Source: JANNSW01 sp031431235
Lineage (GTDB): Bacteria; Pseudomonadota; Alphaproteobacteria; Rhizobiales; Hyphomicrobiaceae
DNA length: 30,468 nt
Direction: 5' to 3'
Assembly (NCBI GenBank): GCA_031431235.1
Contig: JANPDA010000056.1
Location: forward strand, 1-30,468
In this document: in pieces, positions 1-7,570 of the stretch
Layout: every line of letters starts with the position of its first letter
Position numbering within the stretch: the stretch's first letter is position 1
Made by a program: the position numbers and the translations under genes
The notes under the pieces: generated by a model
Told to the model about the DNA's origin: nothing
The model's database searches: none
The model's input: the letters and a program-made list of their open reading frames with translations, nothing else

Positions 1-63
1 GCAAACCACCGAAGGGCCTGCTATCGTCAGCCATTGACCTCGACCCTGTCGAAAGCCGCCTCG

Positions 64-324
64 ATGCCCGAGATCTGCCGTTTCTATGGCATTATTATCG
101 CCATGTACTACAATGATCACGCGCCGGCGCATTTCCATGCCAAGTACACGAGCAACAAGGCAACGATTGCCATTGCGACCGGCGACGTGATCCAAGGCTC
201 GCTGCCTCGGCGAGCCCTCCGGCTGGTCAACGAATGGCGCACGCTGCACGAGGTCGAGCTGCAAGCCGCCTGGGACGACGTGATGGCTCGGCAACCCATG
301 AAACACATCGAGCCGCTGGAGTGA
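64..324 (+). CDS. DUF4160 family protein
   Basis: This 86-residue protein has the DUF4160 pattern: an N-terminal RFYGIIIAMYYNDHAPAHFH stretch rich in aromatic and His residues, then a basic PRRALRLVNEW segment. I chose the ATG at 64 because family members begin with M-P-x-I-x-R-F-Y-G. An in-frame TTG at 34 would add ten unconserved residues. No clear Shine-Dalgarno lies before 64. The next gene, a DUF2442 protein, starts 5 bp after the stop, and the two families are often found as neighbours. The pair has been suggested to be toxin-antitoxin-like. That role is inference here, and the molecular function is unknown. Confidence 0.85.
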   Translation: MPEICRFYGIIIAMYYNDHAPAHFHAKYTSNKATIAIATGDVIQGSLPRRALRLVNEWRTLHEVELQAAWDDVMARQPMKHIEPLE

Positions 325-329
325 AGACC

Positions 330-593
330 ATGATGGCCAAAGTCGTCGACGCCCGACATGCGGGGGGCTACCGCGTCTGGTTGCGCTTTGCCGACGGGTT
401 GACAGGCGAGGTCGACCTTGGCGCGGAGCTCTGGGGACCGGTGTTCGAGCCGCTCGCGGATCCGGCGGAGTTCGCCAAGCTGAGGGCCGATCCCGACCTG
501 GATACGATCGTATGGCCCAATGGGGCGGATTTTTCACCGGATTGGCTGTGGGAGCAGGTCAAGGCCGCGCAGGTCGAGGTGGCGGCGGAATGA
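330..593 (+). CDS. DUF2442 family protein, partner of the DUF4160 gene
   Basis: This small acidic protein of 87 residues carries the DUF2442 signature: a β-rich N-terminal half (RVWLRFADGLTGEVDL), an ELWGPVFEPL segment and a TIVWPNGADFSPDWLWE C-terminal motif. Translation probably starts at the ATG at 330; a second ATG follows at once at 333. It lies 5 bp after the DUF4160 stop, so the two genes should be co-transcribed. DUF2442 proteins pair with DUF4160 or nuclease-like partners in many bacteria and may be the antitoxin-like member. That role is inferred from context only. Confidence 0.85.
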   Translation: MMAKVVDARHAGGYRVWLRFADGLTGEVDLGAELWGPVFEPLADPAEFAKLRADPDLDTIVWPNGADFSPDWLWEQVKAAQVEVAAE

Positions 594-674
594 GCGGGGT
601 CGCGAGGCATCCTCGGCTCCACACGATCTTACCACACCTTCGAATGTTGTGCCCTAGGCCCTTGCGTGCTCGGT

Positions 675-1055
675 TCATTTCGCCAGGGCGTACCACTTCT
701 CGGCCGTCATCTCCGCGACCTCGCGGAAGTACTTTTCGTTCGCGTCGCCCGTCATGTTTCCGTGAAAATACCCGATGAGCACGCTGCCGACGGCGTGGAT
801 CGCGTTGTGGCGATCGAGCCCTTCGCCCATGAGCCGGTCGATGGCGGCCTCGACTGGCGTCTCGTCGCCGAGGAGGATCTGATTCTCCACGATGACATGA
901 ATGGTCGCGTGCAAGCCTTCATTGCCGCTCTTCCGGTTGGCCTTCCGGTGCCAGGCGAGCACCAGCTCGATCCGTCGTCCTTCCTCCAGCGCTTCCCAAG
1001 CGTCGACATCGGGCGGGGTCATTGGGTCGTAGTATTTCACTGGGCTGCTCCTCAT
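675..1055 (-). CDS. conserved small hypothetical protein (possibly DUF1841-like)
   Basis: The protein has 126 residues and is predicted cytoplasmic and mostly helical. The central block, about residues 48-92, reads like a conserved family core: LHATIHVIVENQI, GDETPVEAAIDRLM, then GLDRHNAIHAVGSVL with several His and Glu residues. I do not recognise a biochemical role, and the DUF1841 label is from memory and uncertain. The reading frame stays open upstream to 1172, but that part encodes a Pro-Arg repeat produced by a tandem DNA repeat. I therefore prefer the ATG at 1055; the ATG at 1022 is an alternative. Neither has a well-spaced Shine-Dalgarno. Confidence 0.65.
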   Translation of the reverse strand: MRSSPVKYYDPMTPPDVDAWEALEEGRRIELVLAWHRKANRKSGNEGLHATIHVIVENQILLGDETPVEAAIDRLMGEGLDRHNAIHAVGSVLIGYFHGNMTGDANEKYFREVAEMTAEKWYALAK

Positions 1056-1056
1056 C

Positions 1057-1101
1057 CTTGTGCGGTCGGGCCTTGTGCGTGCGGGCCTTATGCGGTCGGG
1101 T
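1057..1101. repeat. 15-bp tandem repeat, three copies
   Basis: Three consecutive 15-bp units based on cttgtgcggtcgggc occupy this stretch. Units two and three differ from the first at a few positions. They lie just upstream of the start of the minus-strand hypothetical gene. If translated in the open minus frame they would give a PxRxR pentapeptide repeat. The repeat most likely arose by slippage in noncoding DNA. Confidence 0.75.
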
Positions 1102-1181
1102 TGAACAGGTCGAAGGTCGTGCTCCTCTGCTGTGCCGCGATCCGGCGCAATACGCCTCCGGCACTTGCGCACTACCCTTCG

Positions 1182-1328
1182 TCAAACTCCAACAAGGCAT
1201 CGAGATCCCGGCGCCCGTCCTTTCAACTCATCCACAAAGGTCGATGCCCTCACCGGATTTCGACGTGAAATGTTGTCCCCGATCTCCTCGATATCAGCGA
1301 CGGCCTCCGGGGTGAGGACGACATTCAT
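1182..1328 (-). pseudogene. truncated ParE/RelE-type toxin
   Basis: This 48-codon frame begins MNVVLTPEAVADIEEIGDNI and continues SRRNPVRASTFVDEL. That is the typical N-terminal third of a ParE-family toxin: strand β1 followed by the two-helix hairpin. Functional ParE proteins have about 95-100 residues. Here the frame ends at a TGA after an unrelated tail, so the β-sheet core and C-terminal catalytic or gyrase-contact region are missing. Its ATG overlaps the antitoxin stop codon as ATGA, the normal translational coupling of parDE operons. I read it as a decayed toxin left beside an intact antitoxin. The alternative is a sequencing frameshift, but I found no convincing toxin C-terminus in the other two frames downstream. 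Confidence 0.65.
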
Positions 1329-1627
1329 GATCCGGCAGGCTCATCAACCTGTGAGGCGTACTTCTCGCGAAGCCTCGCAAACACCTCATCGGCTGGAACG
1401 AGCTCACCTCGGTCGGCGGAGTCGATGCCCTTCTGGATCTCGGCCCTCAGCCAGTCGGCTTGTGCCTTGCGCTGCAACTCCCGGTCGCGCAAAAGTGCGA
1501 GGCCATCCAGAATGACCTCGGCCGCGCTACCGTAGCGACCGCTTTCGACGAGATTGCGGATCATGTCAGCATAGGGCCCGCCTGCGCGCGCATACTCGTC
1601 GTCATTGCGTCGATTGTTGTCTTCCAT
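1325..1627 (-). CDS. ParD-type ribbon-helix-helix antitoxin
   Basis: This 100-residue protein has the ParD/CC2985 layout. A short N-terminal segment precedes YADMIRNLVESGRYGSAAEVILDGLALL, which is the second helix region of a ribbon-helix-helix fold with the usual G-RYGSAAEVI turn. A charged helical C-terminal half follows (LQRKAQADWLRAEIQKGIDSAD) and would wrap the toxin. The ATG at 1627 is chosen because the conserved region starts soon after it. The stop overlaps the start of a truncated toxin. In intact pairs such proteins neutralise ParE and repress their own promoter. With the toxin broken, this copy may act only as a DNA-binding protein or as an antitoxin to a paralogous toxin. Confidence 0.85.
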   Translation of the reverse strand: MEDNNRRNDDEYARAGGPYADMIRNLVESGRYGSAAEVILDGLALLRDRELQRKAQADWLRAEIQKGIDSADRGELVPADEVFARLREKYASQVDEPAGS

Positions 1628-1715
1628 GGCGCTCTGGCTACCACATCCGATTGTCTGACGCACTGTGAACGATGGACTCCGGGGACGAGCCCCTGGGTGA
1701 TCGCACGATGTGCCC

Positions 1716-3518
1716 TCAATTCTCATCCATCTTCAGCGCGGCGATGAAGGCTTCCTGGGGAATCTCGACCTGGCCGAACTCGCGCATCTTCTTCTTGCCC
1801 CGCTTCTGCTTGTCGAGGAGCTTCCTCTTGCGGCTGATGTCGCCGCCGTAGCACTTGGCCAGCACGTCCTTGCGCAGGGCGCGGATGGTCTCGCGGGCGA
1901 TCACCTTCGCCCCGATCGCCGCCTGGATCGGGATCTGGAACATGTGCGGCGGGATCAGGTCTTTCAGCTTCTCGCACATGGCCCGGCCGCGGGCCTCCGA
2001 GCGCGCGCGATGCACCACGATCGAGAGCGCGTCGACCGGCTCGGCGTTGACGAGGATCGAGAGCTTGACGAGATCGCCCTCCTCATAGCCGATGATCTGA
2101 TAGTCGAACGAGGCATAGCCGCGCGACACGCTCTTCAGGCGGTCGTAGAAGTCGAATACGACCTCGTTCAGCGGCAGCTCGTAGACGAGCATGGCGCGGG
2201 AGCCCGCATAGGTCAGGTCTTTCTGCCGGCCGCGGCGGTCCTGGCAGAGCTTCAAGACAGCGCCCAGATGCTCGTCGGGAACCAGGATCGTCGCCTTGAT
2301 CCAGGGCTCCTCCAGATGGTCGATGCGCACCTGATCGGGCATGTCGGCCGGATTGTGCATCTCCACGATGCTGCCGTCGTTCATGTGCACGTGGTAGATG
2401 ACGGAAGGAGCCGTCGTGATGAGATCGAGGTTGAACTCGCGCCCGAGCCGCTCGGTGATGATCTCCAGGTGCAACAGTCCCAGGAACCCGCAGCGGAAGC
2501 CGAAGCCGAGCGCCGCCGACGTCTCCATCTCGTAGGTGAAGCTCGCGTCGTTCAAGCGCAGCCGGCCGACCGCCTCGCGCAGGTCCTCGAACTCGGCCGC
2601 ATCGACCGGGAACAGGCCGCAGAACACCACCGGTTGCGAGGGCTTGAAGCCGGGAAGCGCCTTGGCGCACGGGTTCTTTTCATCGGTCACGGTATCGCCG
2701 ACGCGGGTGTCGGCTACCTGCTTGATACCGGCCGTGAAGAAGCCGACCTCGCCGGGCAGCAGCTCCGGCAGCATCTCCTGCTTGGGGCGGAAAATGCCGA
2801 CCCGCTCGATCTGATAGGCGCCCCCCGTCGCCATCAGCTTGACCCTTTGGCCTTTCTTCAAGGTGCCGTCCATGATGCGCACGAGCACGACGACGCCAAG
2901 ATAGGCATCGTACCAGGAATCGATGAGCAGGGCCTTCAACGGCGCCTTCGCATCGCCCGTGGGCGGCGGCAGGCGGGTGACGATCGCCTCCAGGACAGCC
3001 GCCACATTGAGCCCCGTCTTGGCCGAGATCTCGACCGCGTCCGAGGTATCGAGCCCGATCACGTCCTCGATCTGCTGGCGGATGCGCGCGGGCTCGGCGG
3101 CGGGCAAGTCGATCTTGTTGAGCACAGGCACGATCGCGAGGTCGTGGTCGAGCGCCTTGTAGACGTTGGCGAGCGTTTGGGCTTCCACGCCTTGGGAGGC
3201 ATCGACCACCAGCAGCGCGCCCTCGCAGGCCGCCAGGCTGCGCGACACCTCGTAGGCGAAATCGACGTGGCCGGGGGTATCCATCAGGTTCAGCTGATAG
3301 GTTTTCCCGTCCTTGGCCTTGTAGTCGAGCCGCACGGTCTGGGCCTTGATGGTGATGCCGCGCTCGCGCTCGATGTCCATGGAATCGAGGATCTGATCCT
3401 TCATCTCGCGGTCGGTGACGTTGCCGCAGAGCTGAATGAGCCTATCCGCCAGCGTCGACTTGCCATGGTCGATGTGGGCGATGATCGAAAAATTGCGAAT
3501 GAGGGAAATGTCGGTCAT
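1716..3518 (-). CDS. lepA: Elongation factor 4 (LepA), ribosomal back-translocase GTPase
   Basis: At 600 residues this is full length for EF4. It binds ribosomes and affects translocation and initiation at the expense of GTP. The GTPase motifs are intact: P-loop AHIDHGKS at 14-21, switch I with RGITIK near 53-58, DTPGH at 80-84 and NKID at 134-137. Domain II (YLGVVVLVRIMDGTLKKGQ) and EF-G-like domain III/V (GFGFRCGFLGLLHLEII) follow. The C-terminal LepA-specific domain ends with the basic KCYGGDISRKRKLLDKQKRG segment typical of the family. There is no strong Shine-Dalgarno before the ATG. It lies 68 bp after the TIR-TPR gene on the same strand. Confidence 0.98.
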   Translation of the reverse strand: MTDISLIRNFSIIAHIDHGKSTLADRLIQLCGNVTDREMKDQILDSMDIERERGITIKAQTVRLDYKAKDGKTYQLNLMDTPGHVDFAYEVSRSLAACEGALLVVDASQGVEAQTLANVYKALDHDLAIVPVLNKIDLPAAEPARIRQQIEDVIGLDTSDAVEISAKTGLNVAAVLEAIVTRLPPPTGDAKAPLKALLIDSWYDAYLGVVVLVRIMDGTLKKGQRVKLMATGGAYQIERVGIFRPKQEMLPELLPGEVGFFTAGIKQVADTRVGDTVTDEKNPCAKALPGFKPSQPVVFCGLFPVDAAEFEDLREAVGRLRLNDASFTYEMETSAALGFGFRCGFLGLLHLEIITERLGREFNLDLITTAPSVIYHVHMNDGSIVEMHNPADMPDQVRIDHLEEPWIKATILVPDEHLGAVLKLCQDRRGRQKDLTYAGSRAMLVYELPLNEVVFDFYDRLKSVSRGYASFDYQIIGYEEGDLVKLSILVNAEPVDALSIVVHRARSEARGRAMCEKLKDLIPPHMFQIPIQAAIGAKVIARETIRALRKDVLAKCYGGDISRKRKLLDKQKRGKKKMREFGQVEIPQEAFIAALKMDEN

Positions 3519-3586
3519 GGCGGGGGCATAGCATTGCGCGGCCGGAGAGGCAAAGGGCGGGCGCGGGCACCCCCAACCGGCTTCGC

Positions 3587-6427
3587 TCAGCGCTTCTCCA
3601 TCGATACCGCGGCAGAGGAGGACTTTGCGACAGATGTCCGCTTCTGCCGCTTCAGCGGCTTGGTGGCGGGGGCTGCCACGGCAGGCTGGGGCTGGGCGGC
3701 GGCTGCGGGCGCTGCCGGGGTGAGTGTCGGGGGCTGCGGGGCAGGCTGGGGAGCGACGGCCGCGACAATGCCGGCCGGCCCGGCGGCAGCGAGGCTGGCC
3801 AACTGTTGCTCGATTGCCTCCCGCTCACCCGGTAGAAGCTCGTCCAAGGCGCCTTGCTTTTCGAGCTCGGCGATGATCGCGCGGGCGGCATCGAGATGCT
3901 CGCGTGCACTCGCAACGTCGTTCGTGCGCAGCGCGAGGTCGCCGAGCCGCGCGTGGGCTACCATGAGCTGATGCCGGAAAACGGGGTCGCCCGGCTCGGT
4001 CGCGCCGACGCGGCTCTCGATCTCCAGGCTCCTCGAGAAGATCGCGTGGGCGTCGGCGAGCTTTCCTTGCGCGACCAGGATATCGCCCGTGTCGATCAGC
4101 GCCTCGGCGAGCCTGAACCGCAACACGGTGTCGGCGAACTCGCTCGCAACCAGACGCTCCATGACCTCCTGGCGCAGCATGTACTCGCTCAGCGCCGCGT
4201 CGAGCTTGCCTTGCGTCTCGAACACGGCGCCGATCTTGGCGTGGGTAAAGCTGACCGCATACTGCCACGGAGCATTTCCGGGGTTGGCAGCGGCGCGGCG
4301 CTGGTCGACCGCGAGCGCCTGCCGGAAACGGGCAAGCGCCTGCTCGGGCTCGCCTTGCGCGGCCAGCACGTCGCCGATCCGGCTGTAGGTGGTCGACAGG
4401 TCGCCCTGCCAGTCGAGATTGCCCGGGTCGGTCGCCGACAGCCGCTCGATGACGGCGAGGCTCTGCTCGTGACTTGCAAGAGCCTCCACCGGCTTGCCGA
4501 GAGCTGCGAGCAGACCGCCCATACCAGCGTCGACTTGCGCCAGCGCTCGTTGCCGATCCGCATTGCCGGGCTCGGCCTCGGCGAGCCGCAGAGCGATGGT
4601 CCGCCCCGCCTGCGCGCTCGTCAGTGCCTCGGCCGACTGGCCCTCAGCCTGCAGCACACCGGCAATATTGCCGTAGCAGAGCGCGAGATCGGCCTGCCAG
4701 TCGCTGTTGGCCGGGTCGCTCCGGGCAAGGCGCTCGGCGATCGCCAGGCTTTCGCGCAATGTCGTCAGCGCCTCGGGAGCCTTGCCGGTGCTCGCGAGGA
4801 CAAATCCGATGTTGTTCAGCGAGACACTCAGCTCGCGCTGGAAGACCGCATCGCCGGGATCGGCGCTGGCGAGGCGCTCGGAGATAGCGTGAACTTGCCG
4901 GTAGCTCGCAAGCGCCTGATCCCACGCGCCTTGCGTCTGCAGGACCTGCCCGATACTGGCGTGCACGACCGCGACATCGTGCTGCCAGTCGGCCTGCTCC
5001 GGGTCCGTTCTGGCAAGGCGCTCGCGGCCGGCGAGGCTTTCACGATAGGTCGACAACGCCTGCGGGAGATCGCCCTGGCTCACCAGGATGTCGGCGATTC
5101 TTCTCTTGCCGCTCGCAAGATCGCGGTTCCAATCGGTGTTGCCCGGATCGAGCCTCGCCAGCCCCTCGAGGATGGTGTTGGCGGCGCGGAAACCGGCGAG
5201 TGCCTCGCCCCCCTTGCCTCGACGTGTCAGCACGTCGGCGATGAAGCCGTGCGCGGTTGCGAGCGAGTGCTGAAAGCTCGTGTTGGCGGGGTCGCTTTCG
5301 AGCAAGTGCCGGACATTGTCACGGACCTTGCCGAAATATGCGAGGGCCTCGTCGAGCTTGCCCATGGTGACGAGCACTTCGCCGACAAGGCTCGTTGCCT
5401 CCAGCAGCCCCTTCTGCCACTCCAGATTGGCGGGATCGGCCGTGGCCAGACGCTCGGTGATCGCGAGCGATTTCAGCGCCGTCTGCTCCTGCTTCTCCGT
5501 GTCGCCGAGCGTGCGGTAGGTGATCGCGAACTCCTGCAGCATCACCGACTGGCTGAACGCGAGCTGGTCGTTGCCACCGGAAGCTTCCACCAGGTCGCCG
5601 AAAGCCTGCTCGGCGCGGCCGAGGATGGTGCGCACCGTCTCTGTGCGCATGCCTTGTTGCTTGCGCAGCGATTGGGCAATGTCGGTGACGAGGGCGTCGG
5701 CCGCCTGCTTGGCCACCGCGAAATTGCGCTCGGCCGCCACTTGTCGCTGCTCGGCGAGCGCACGCTGGAGCACGGCTTCGCGCCGGTTGACCTCGGCCCA
5801 GCCGGCGAGACCTGCGAGCGCGAGCGCAACGACAGACAGGCCAGCGACCCAGTTGCGCAGGCGCCTGCGCCGGTCGCGCTCGGCACGTCGCACGATCTCG
5901 TCGGTCTGGAGGCCAGTGAGCCCAGCCACGATCCTTGCCAGTCCCAACTCGCGACCGTCGGCACTTTCGCGCAGATCGGGTCCGAGAATGACGATGGGCT
6001 CAGCGGTGAGGCGGCCTTCGGCATCGAGGACGTGGCGCAACGTCGGGGGGAAGCATTGAGGCGCCGTGCCCTCGACGATCACCGGTATCACCGGGCGGCC
6101 GGGATGGCGCGTGCGGAACAGGCGCACTTGCTCGTTGACAGCCGGGCGGCCTGCGGCAACCGTCGAGCAGAGCACGATCAATGCTGCCGATTGATCGAGC
6201 GCGGCCGTCGTCGCCTCGCTCAGCGAGTGCCCGCCGGAGAAATCCTCGCGGTCCCGGAAAATCGGCCGCAGCACCACTGGCACCGGACCGAGCGCGGTCT
6301 GGCGCCCGACGAGATCGCGGTCGAAACGCGTTCCCTCGAGCCGCTTGTGCAGCCATTTCGCCCAGCCGAGATCGGCATGGGCGTAGGAGAGAAACGCGCG
6401 GTACTCGAGCGGGGCCGGATCCGGCAC
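3587..6427 (-). CDS. TIR domain-transmembrane-TPR repeat protein
   Basis: The protein has 946 residues. Residues about 8-150 form a TIR-like domain: AFLSYAHAD at 11-19, then FRDREDFSGG and RPVIPVIVEG. A basic stretch (RRAERDRRRRLRNW) precedes one hydrophobic segment near 193-211, then a probable coiled coil to about 245. The rest is dominated by about eleven 48-residue TPR-like units, each opening with a DPxNxxWQ-like motif. The tail is Ala/Pro-rich and ends in basic residues. As I recall the family, the position after W/Y-V-N-E is Glu, equivalent to the NADase Glu. Here the segment is AVNEQV, with Gln at residue 100, so NADase activity is doubtful. Topology would place TIR inside and TPR outside, or the protein may simply be membrane-anchored. 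Such proteins are thought to sense or scaffold; the ligand is unknown. Confidence 0.9.
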   Translation of the reverse strand: MPDPAPLEYRAFLSYAHADLGWAKWLHKRLEGTRFDRDLVGRQTALGPVPVVLRPIFRDREDFSGGHSLSEATTAALDQSAALIVLCSTVAAGRPAVNEQVRLFRTRHPGRPVIPVIVEGTAPQCFPPTLRHVLDAEGRLTAEPIVILGPDLRESADGRELGLARIVAGLTGLQTDEIVRRAERDRRRRLRNWVAGLSVVALALAGLAGWAEVNRREAVLQRALAEQRQVAAERNFAVAKQAADALVTDIAQSLRKQQGMRTETVRTILGRAEQAFGDLVEASGGNDQLAFSQSVMLQEFAITYRTLGDTEKQEQTALKSLAITERLATADPANLEWQKGLLEATSLVGEVLVTMGKLDEALAYFGKVRDNVRHLLESDPANTSFQHSLATAHGFIADVLTRRGKGGEALAGFRAANTILEGLARLDPGNTDWNRDLASGKRRIADILVSQGDLPQALSTYRESLAGRERLARTDPEQADWQHDVAVVHASIGQVLQTQGAWDQALASYRQVHAISERLASADPGDAVFQRELSVSLNNIGFVLASTGKAPEALTTLRESLAIAERLARSDPANSDWQADLALCYGNIAGVLQAEGQSAEALTSAQAGRTIALRLAEAEPGNADRQRALAQVDAGMGGLLAALGKPVEALASHEQSLAVIERLSATDPGNLDWQGDLSTTYSRIGDVLAAQGEPEQALARFRQALAVDQRRAAANPGNAPWQYAVSFTHAKIGAVFETQGKLDAALSEYMLRQEVMERLVASEFADTVLRFRLAEALIDTGDILVAQGKLADAHAIFSRSLEIESRVGATEPGDPVFRHQLMVAHARLGDLALRTNDVASAREHLDAARAIIAELEKQGALDELLPGEREAIEQQLASLAAAGPAGIVAAVAPQPAPQPPTLTPAAPAAAAQPQPAVAAPATKPLKRQKRTSVAKSSSAAVSMEKR

Positions 6428-6641
6428 GGTTTCCCCCCGGGGTTGCGGTAGGCAGACGGGGATAGACTAACATGCAACGTGGACGCAAACCCTCTTATTC
6501 CGGAATTGAGGCAACATGAAATGCCGGGTGGTGACGTCCTGCACGGATCCCACCGCACCCGCCACCCCGGACGGCTGGTCGCGACGGAAGCGCACCTCTG
6601 CAATTCTGCAAGCGGCTCTACTGATTTCTGGGAGGCTCCAG

Positions 6642-6693
6642 GGTTTCCGAGCCTGCGATACCGCCCGACTCATCAGGGAAACCCTCGGAAACC
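6642..6693. repeat. 10-bp inverted repeat upstream of the TIR-TPR gene
   Basis: The arms ggtttccgag (6642-6651) and ctcggaaacc (6684-6693) are perfect complements separated by 32 bp. A third related ggaaacc half-copy lies between them. The spacing suggests a looped protein-binding site or a chance palindrome rather than a terminator. Confidence 0.45.
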
Positions 6694-6810
6694 GTTTCCA
6701 TACGGCTAGTTGCGTGAGAATCCTCACATTTTGAATCCGAAAACCACCGTAACTCTTTGCAATAACGACTGTTTTCTTTTCGCAAAACTCTCTCTTGTAG
6801 CTAATGCCCC

Positions 6811-6839
6811 TTGACGCTTTCTCTTTTCGTAGCTACATT
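6811..6839 (+). promoter_or_regulatory. Sigma-70-like promoter of brnTA with GTAGCTAC palindrome
   Basis: TTGACG at 6811-6816 and TACATT at 6834-6839 are separated by 17 bp, close to the consensus. Transcription would start about 15 bases before the brnT ATG. The palindrome GTAGCTAC (6829-6836) overlaps the -10 region, and a second GTAGCTA lies at 6797-6803, upstream of the -35. BrnA proteins repress their own operon, so these two sites are reasonable operator candidates. That part is inference. Confidence 0.6.
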
Positions 6840-6861
6840 CGAGACACCGAACGGGGCTGCG

Positions 6862-7137
6862 ATGCGCTACGAATGGGATGAAGCAAAGAACCGCGCAAAC
6901 CGGGCCAAGCACGGCATCGGCTTCGAGATGATGGAGCAGTTCGAGTGGGGCACGGCCGTCACCTTCATCGACGACCGCGAAGACTACGGCGAGCAGCGCG
7001 AGATTGCCATCGGCTTCCTCGGGATGAGCTTGCACACGGTCGTGTTCGTGGAGATCGATGGCGACCTGGTCCACGTCATCAGCCTTCGGAAGTCGTCGAA
7101 GAAGGAGAAGCGGAGATATGTCGACGAAACGCAGTGA
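6862..7137 (+). CDS. brnT: BrnT family type II toxin (RNase fold)
   Basis: This 91-residue protein has the whole BrnT pattern: MRYEWDEAKNRANRAKHGI at the N-terminus, a central FIDDREDYGEQREIAIGF segment, and a C-terminal VHVISLRKSSKKEKRRYVDE basic region. BrnT is a ribonuclease of RelE-like fold that inhibits growth and is neutralised by BrnA. The ATG at 6862 is chosen because family members start at this W-D-x-x-K/N region; an upstream in-frame TTG overlaps the promoter. The antitoxin gene starts 20 bp before the toxin stop, so the two are translationally coupled, toxin first, as usual for brnTA. No residue loss is apparent, so this pair looks functional. Confidence 0.93.
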   Translation: MRYEWDEAKNRANRAKHGIGFEMMEQFEWGTAVTFIDDREDYGEQREIAIGFLGMSLHTVVFVEIDGDLVHVISLRKSSKKEKRRYVDETQ

Positions 7138-7462
7138 CAAGTGGGCGGAGGCGCATCGCCGAGCCCTCGCCGATCTCGCACGGATGACCGACGAGGAGGA
7201 TGCGCGCATCACGGCCGCGGCCCTGGCCGACCCGGACGCCCAGCCCATCAGCGACGAGATGTGGGCGACGGCCTTGCCGTGGACCGAGCACAAGCAGCGG
7301 ATGAAGCGGTTGCGCGGCCAGCGTGGTCCGCAGAGGACGCCGACGAAGAAGCTCGTCTCGCTTCGCATCGACCCCGACGTGCTCGAGCACTATCGTGGGA
7401 CCGGCCCCGGCTGGCAGGCGCGGATCAACGAGGCACTTCGCAAAGTCGCCGGGCTCGGGTGA
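7118..7462 (+). CDS. brnA: BrnA family antitoxin, ribbon-helix-helix repressor
   Basis: The 114-residue product ends with the BrnA_antitoxin signature: KKLVSLRIDPDVLEHYRGTG followed by PGWQARINEALRKVA, a C-terminal ribbon-helix-helix. The N-terminal half is charged and holds the PISDEMW segment that contacts BrnT in the family. The ATG at 7118 has a good AAGGAG/CGGAG context 5' to it, inside the end of brnT. BrnA binds BrnT and represses the shared promoter. The C-terminal position of the DNA-binding domain is normal for BrnA and differs from ParD. Confidence 0.93.
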   Translation: MSTKRSDKWAEAHRRALADLARMTDEEDARITAAALADPDAQPISDEMWATALPWTEHKQRMKRLRGQRGPQRTPTKKLVSLRIDPDVLEHYRGTGPGWQARINEALRKVAGLG

Positions 7463-7570
7463 GCGTCATGGCCCCTTCCTCCTCGCGCGCGCCGGCGACG
7501 AGGATGCAGGGTGGTTGGAGTGTGCGGCGATACCACTCGACCCGGCGCTCGGGCGGGAAAAGCAGGGGCA

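Larger units (their letters stand above)
6428..6861. other. Intergenic region between divergent TIR-TPR gene and brnTA
   Basis: This 434-bp stretch separates two divergent transcription units. No convincing coding frame was found. The part from about 6720 is clearly more AT-rich than the surrounding DNA and contains the brnT promoter. The middle holds an imperfect inverted repeat, listed separately. Promoter elements for the TIR-TPR gene could not be assigned with confidence. Confidence 0.6.

Noticed and set aside
1710..3971. 753-codon plus-strand open frame across lepA and the 3' end of the TIR gene
   Set aside because: It is the antisense shadow of lepA in high-GC DNA. The opposite strand has all EF4 motifs, while this frame has no recognisable domain.
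3854..6451. 865-codon plus-strand open frame opposite the TIR-TPR gene
   Set aside because: It mirrors the repeated TPR codons on the minus strand; composition is Arg/Leu/Gly-biased and no family is recognisable.
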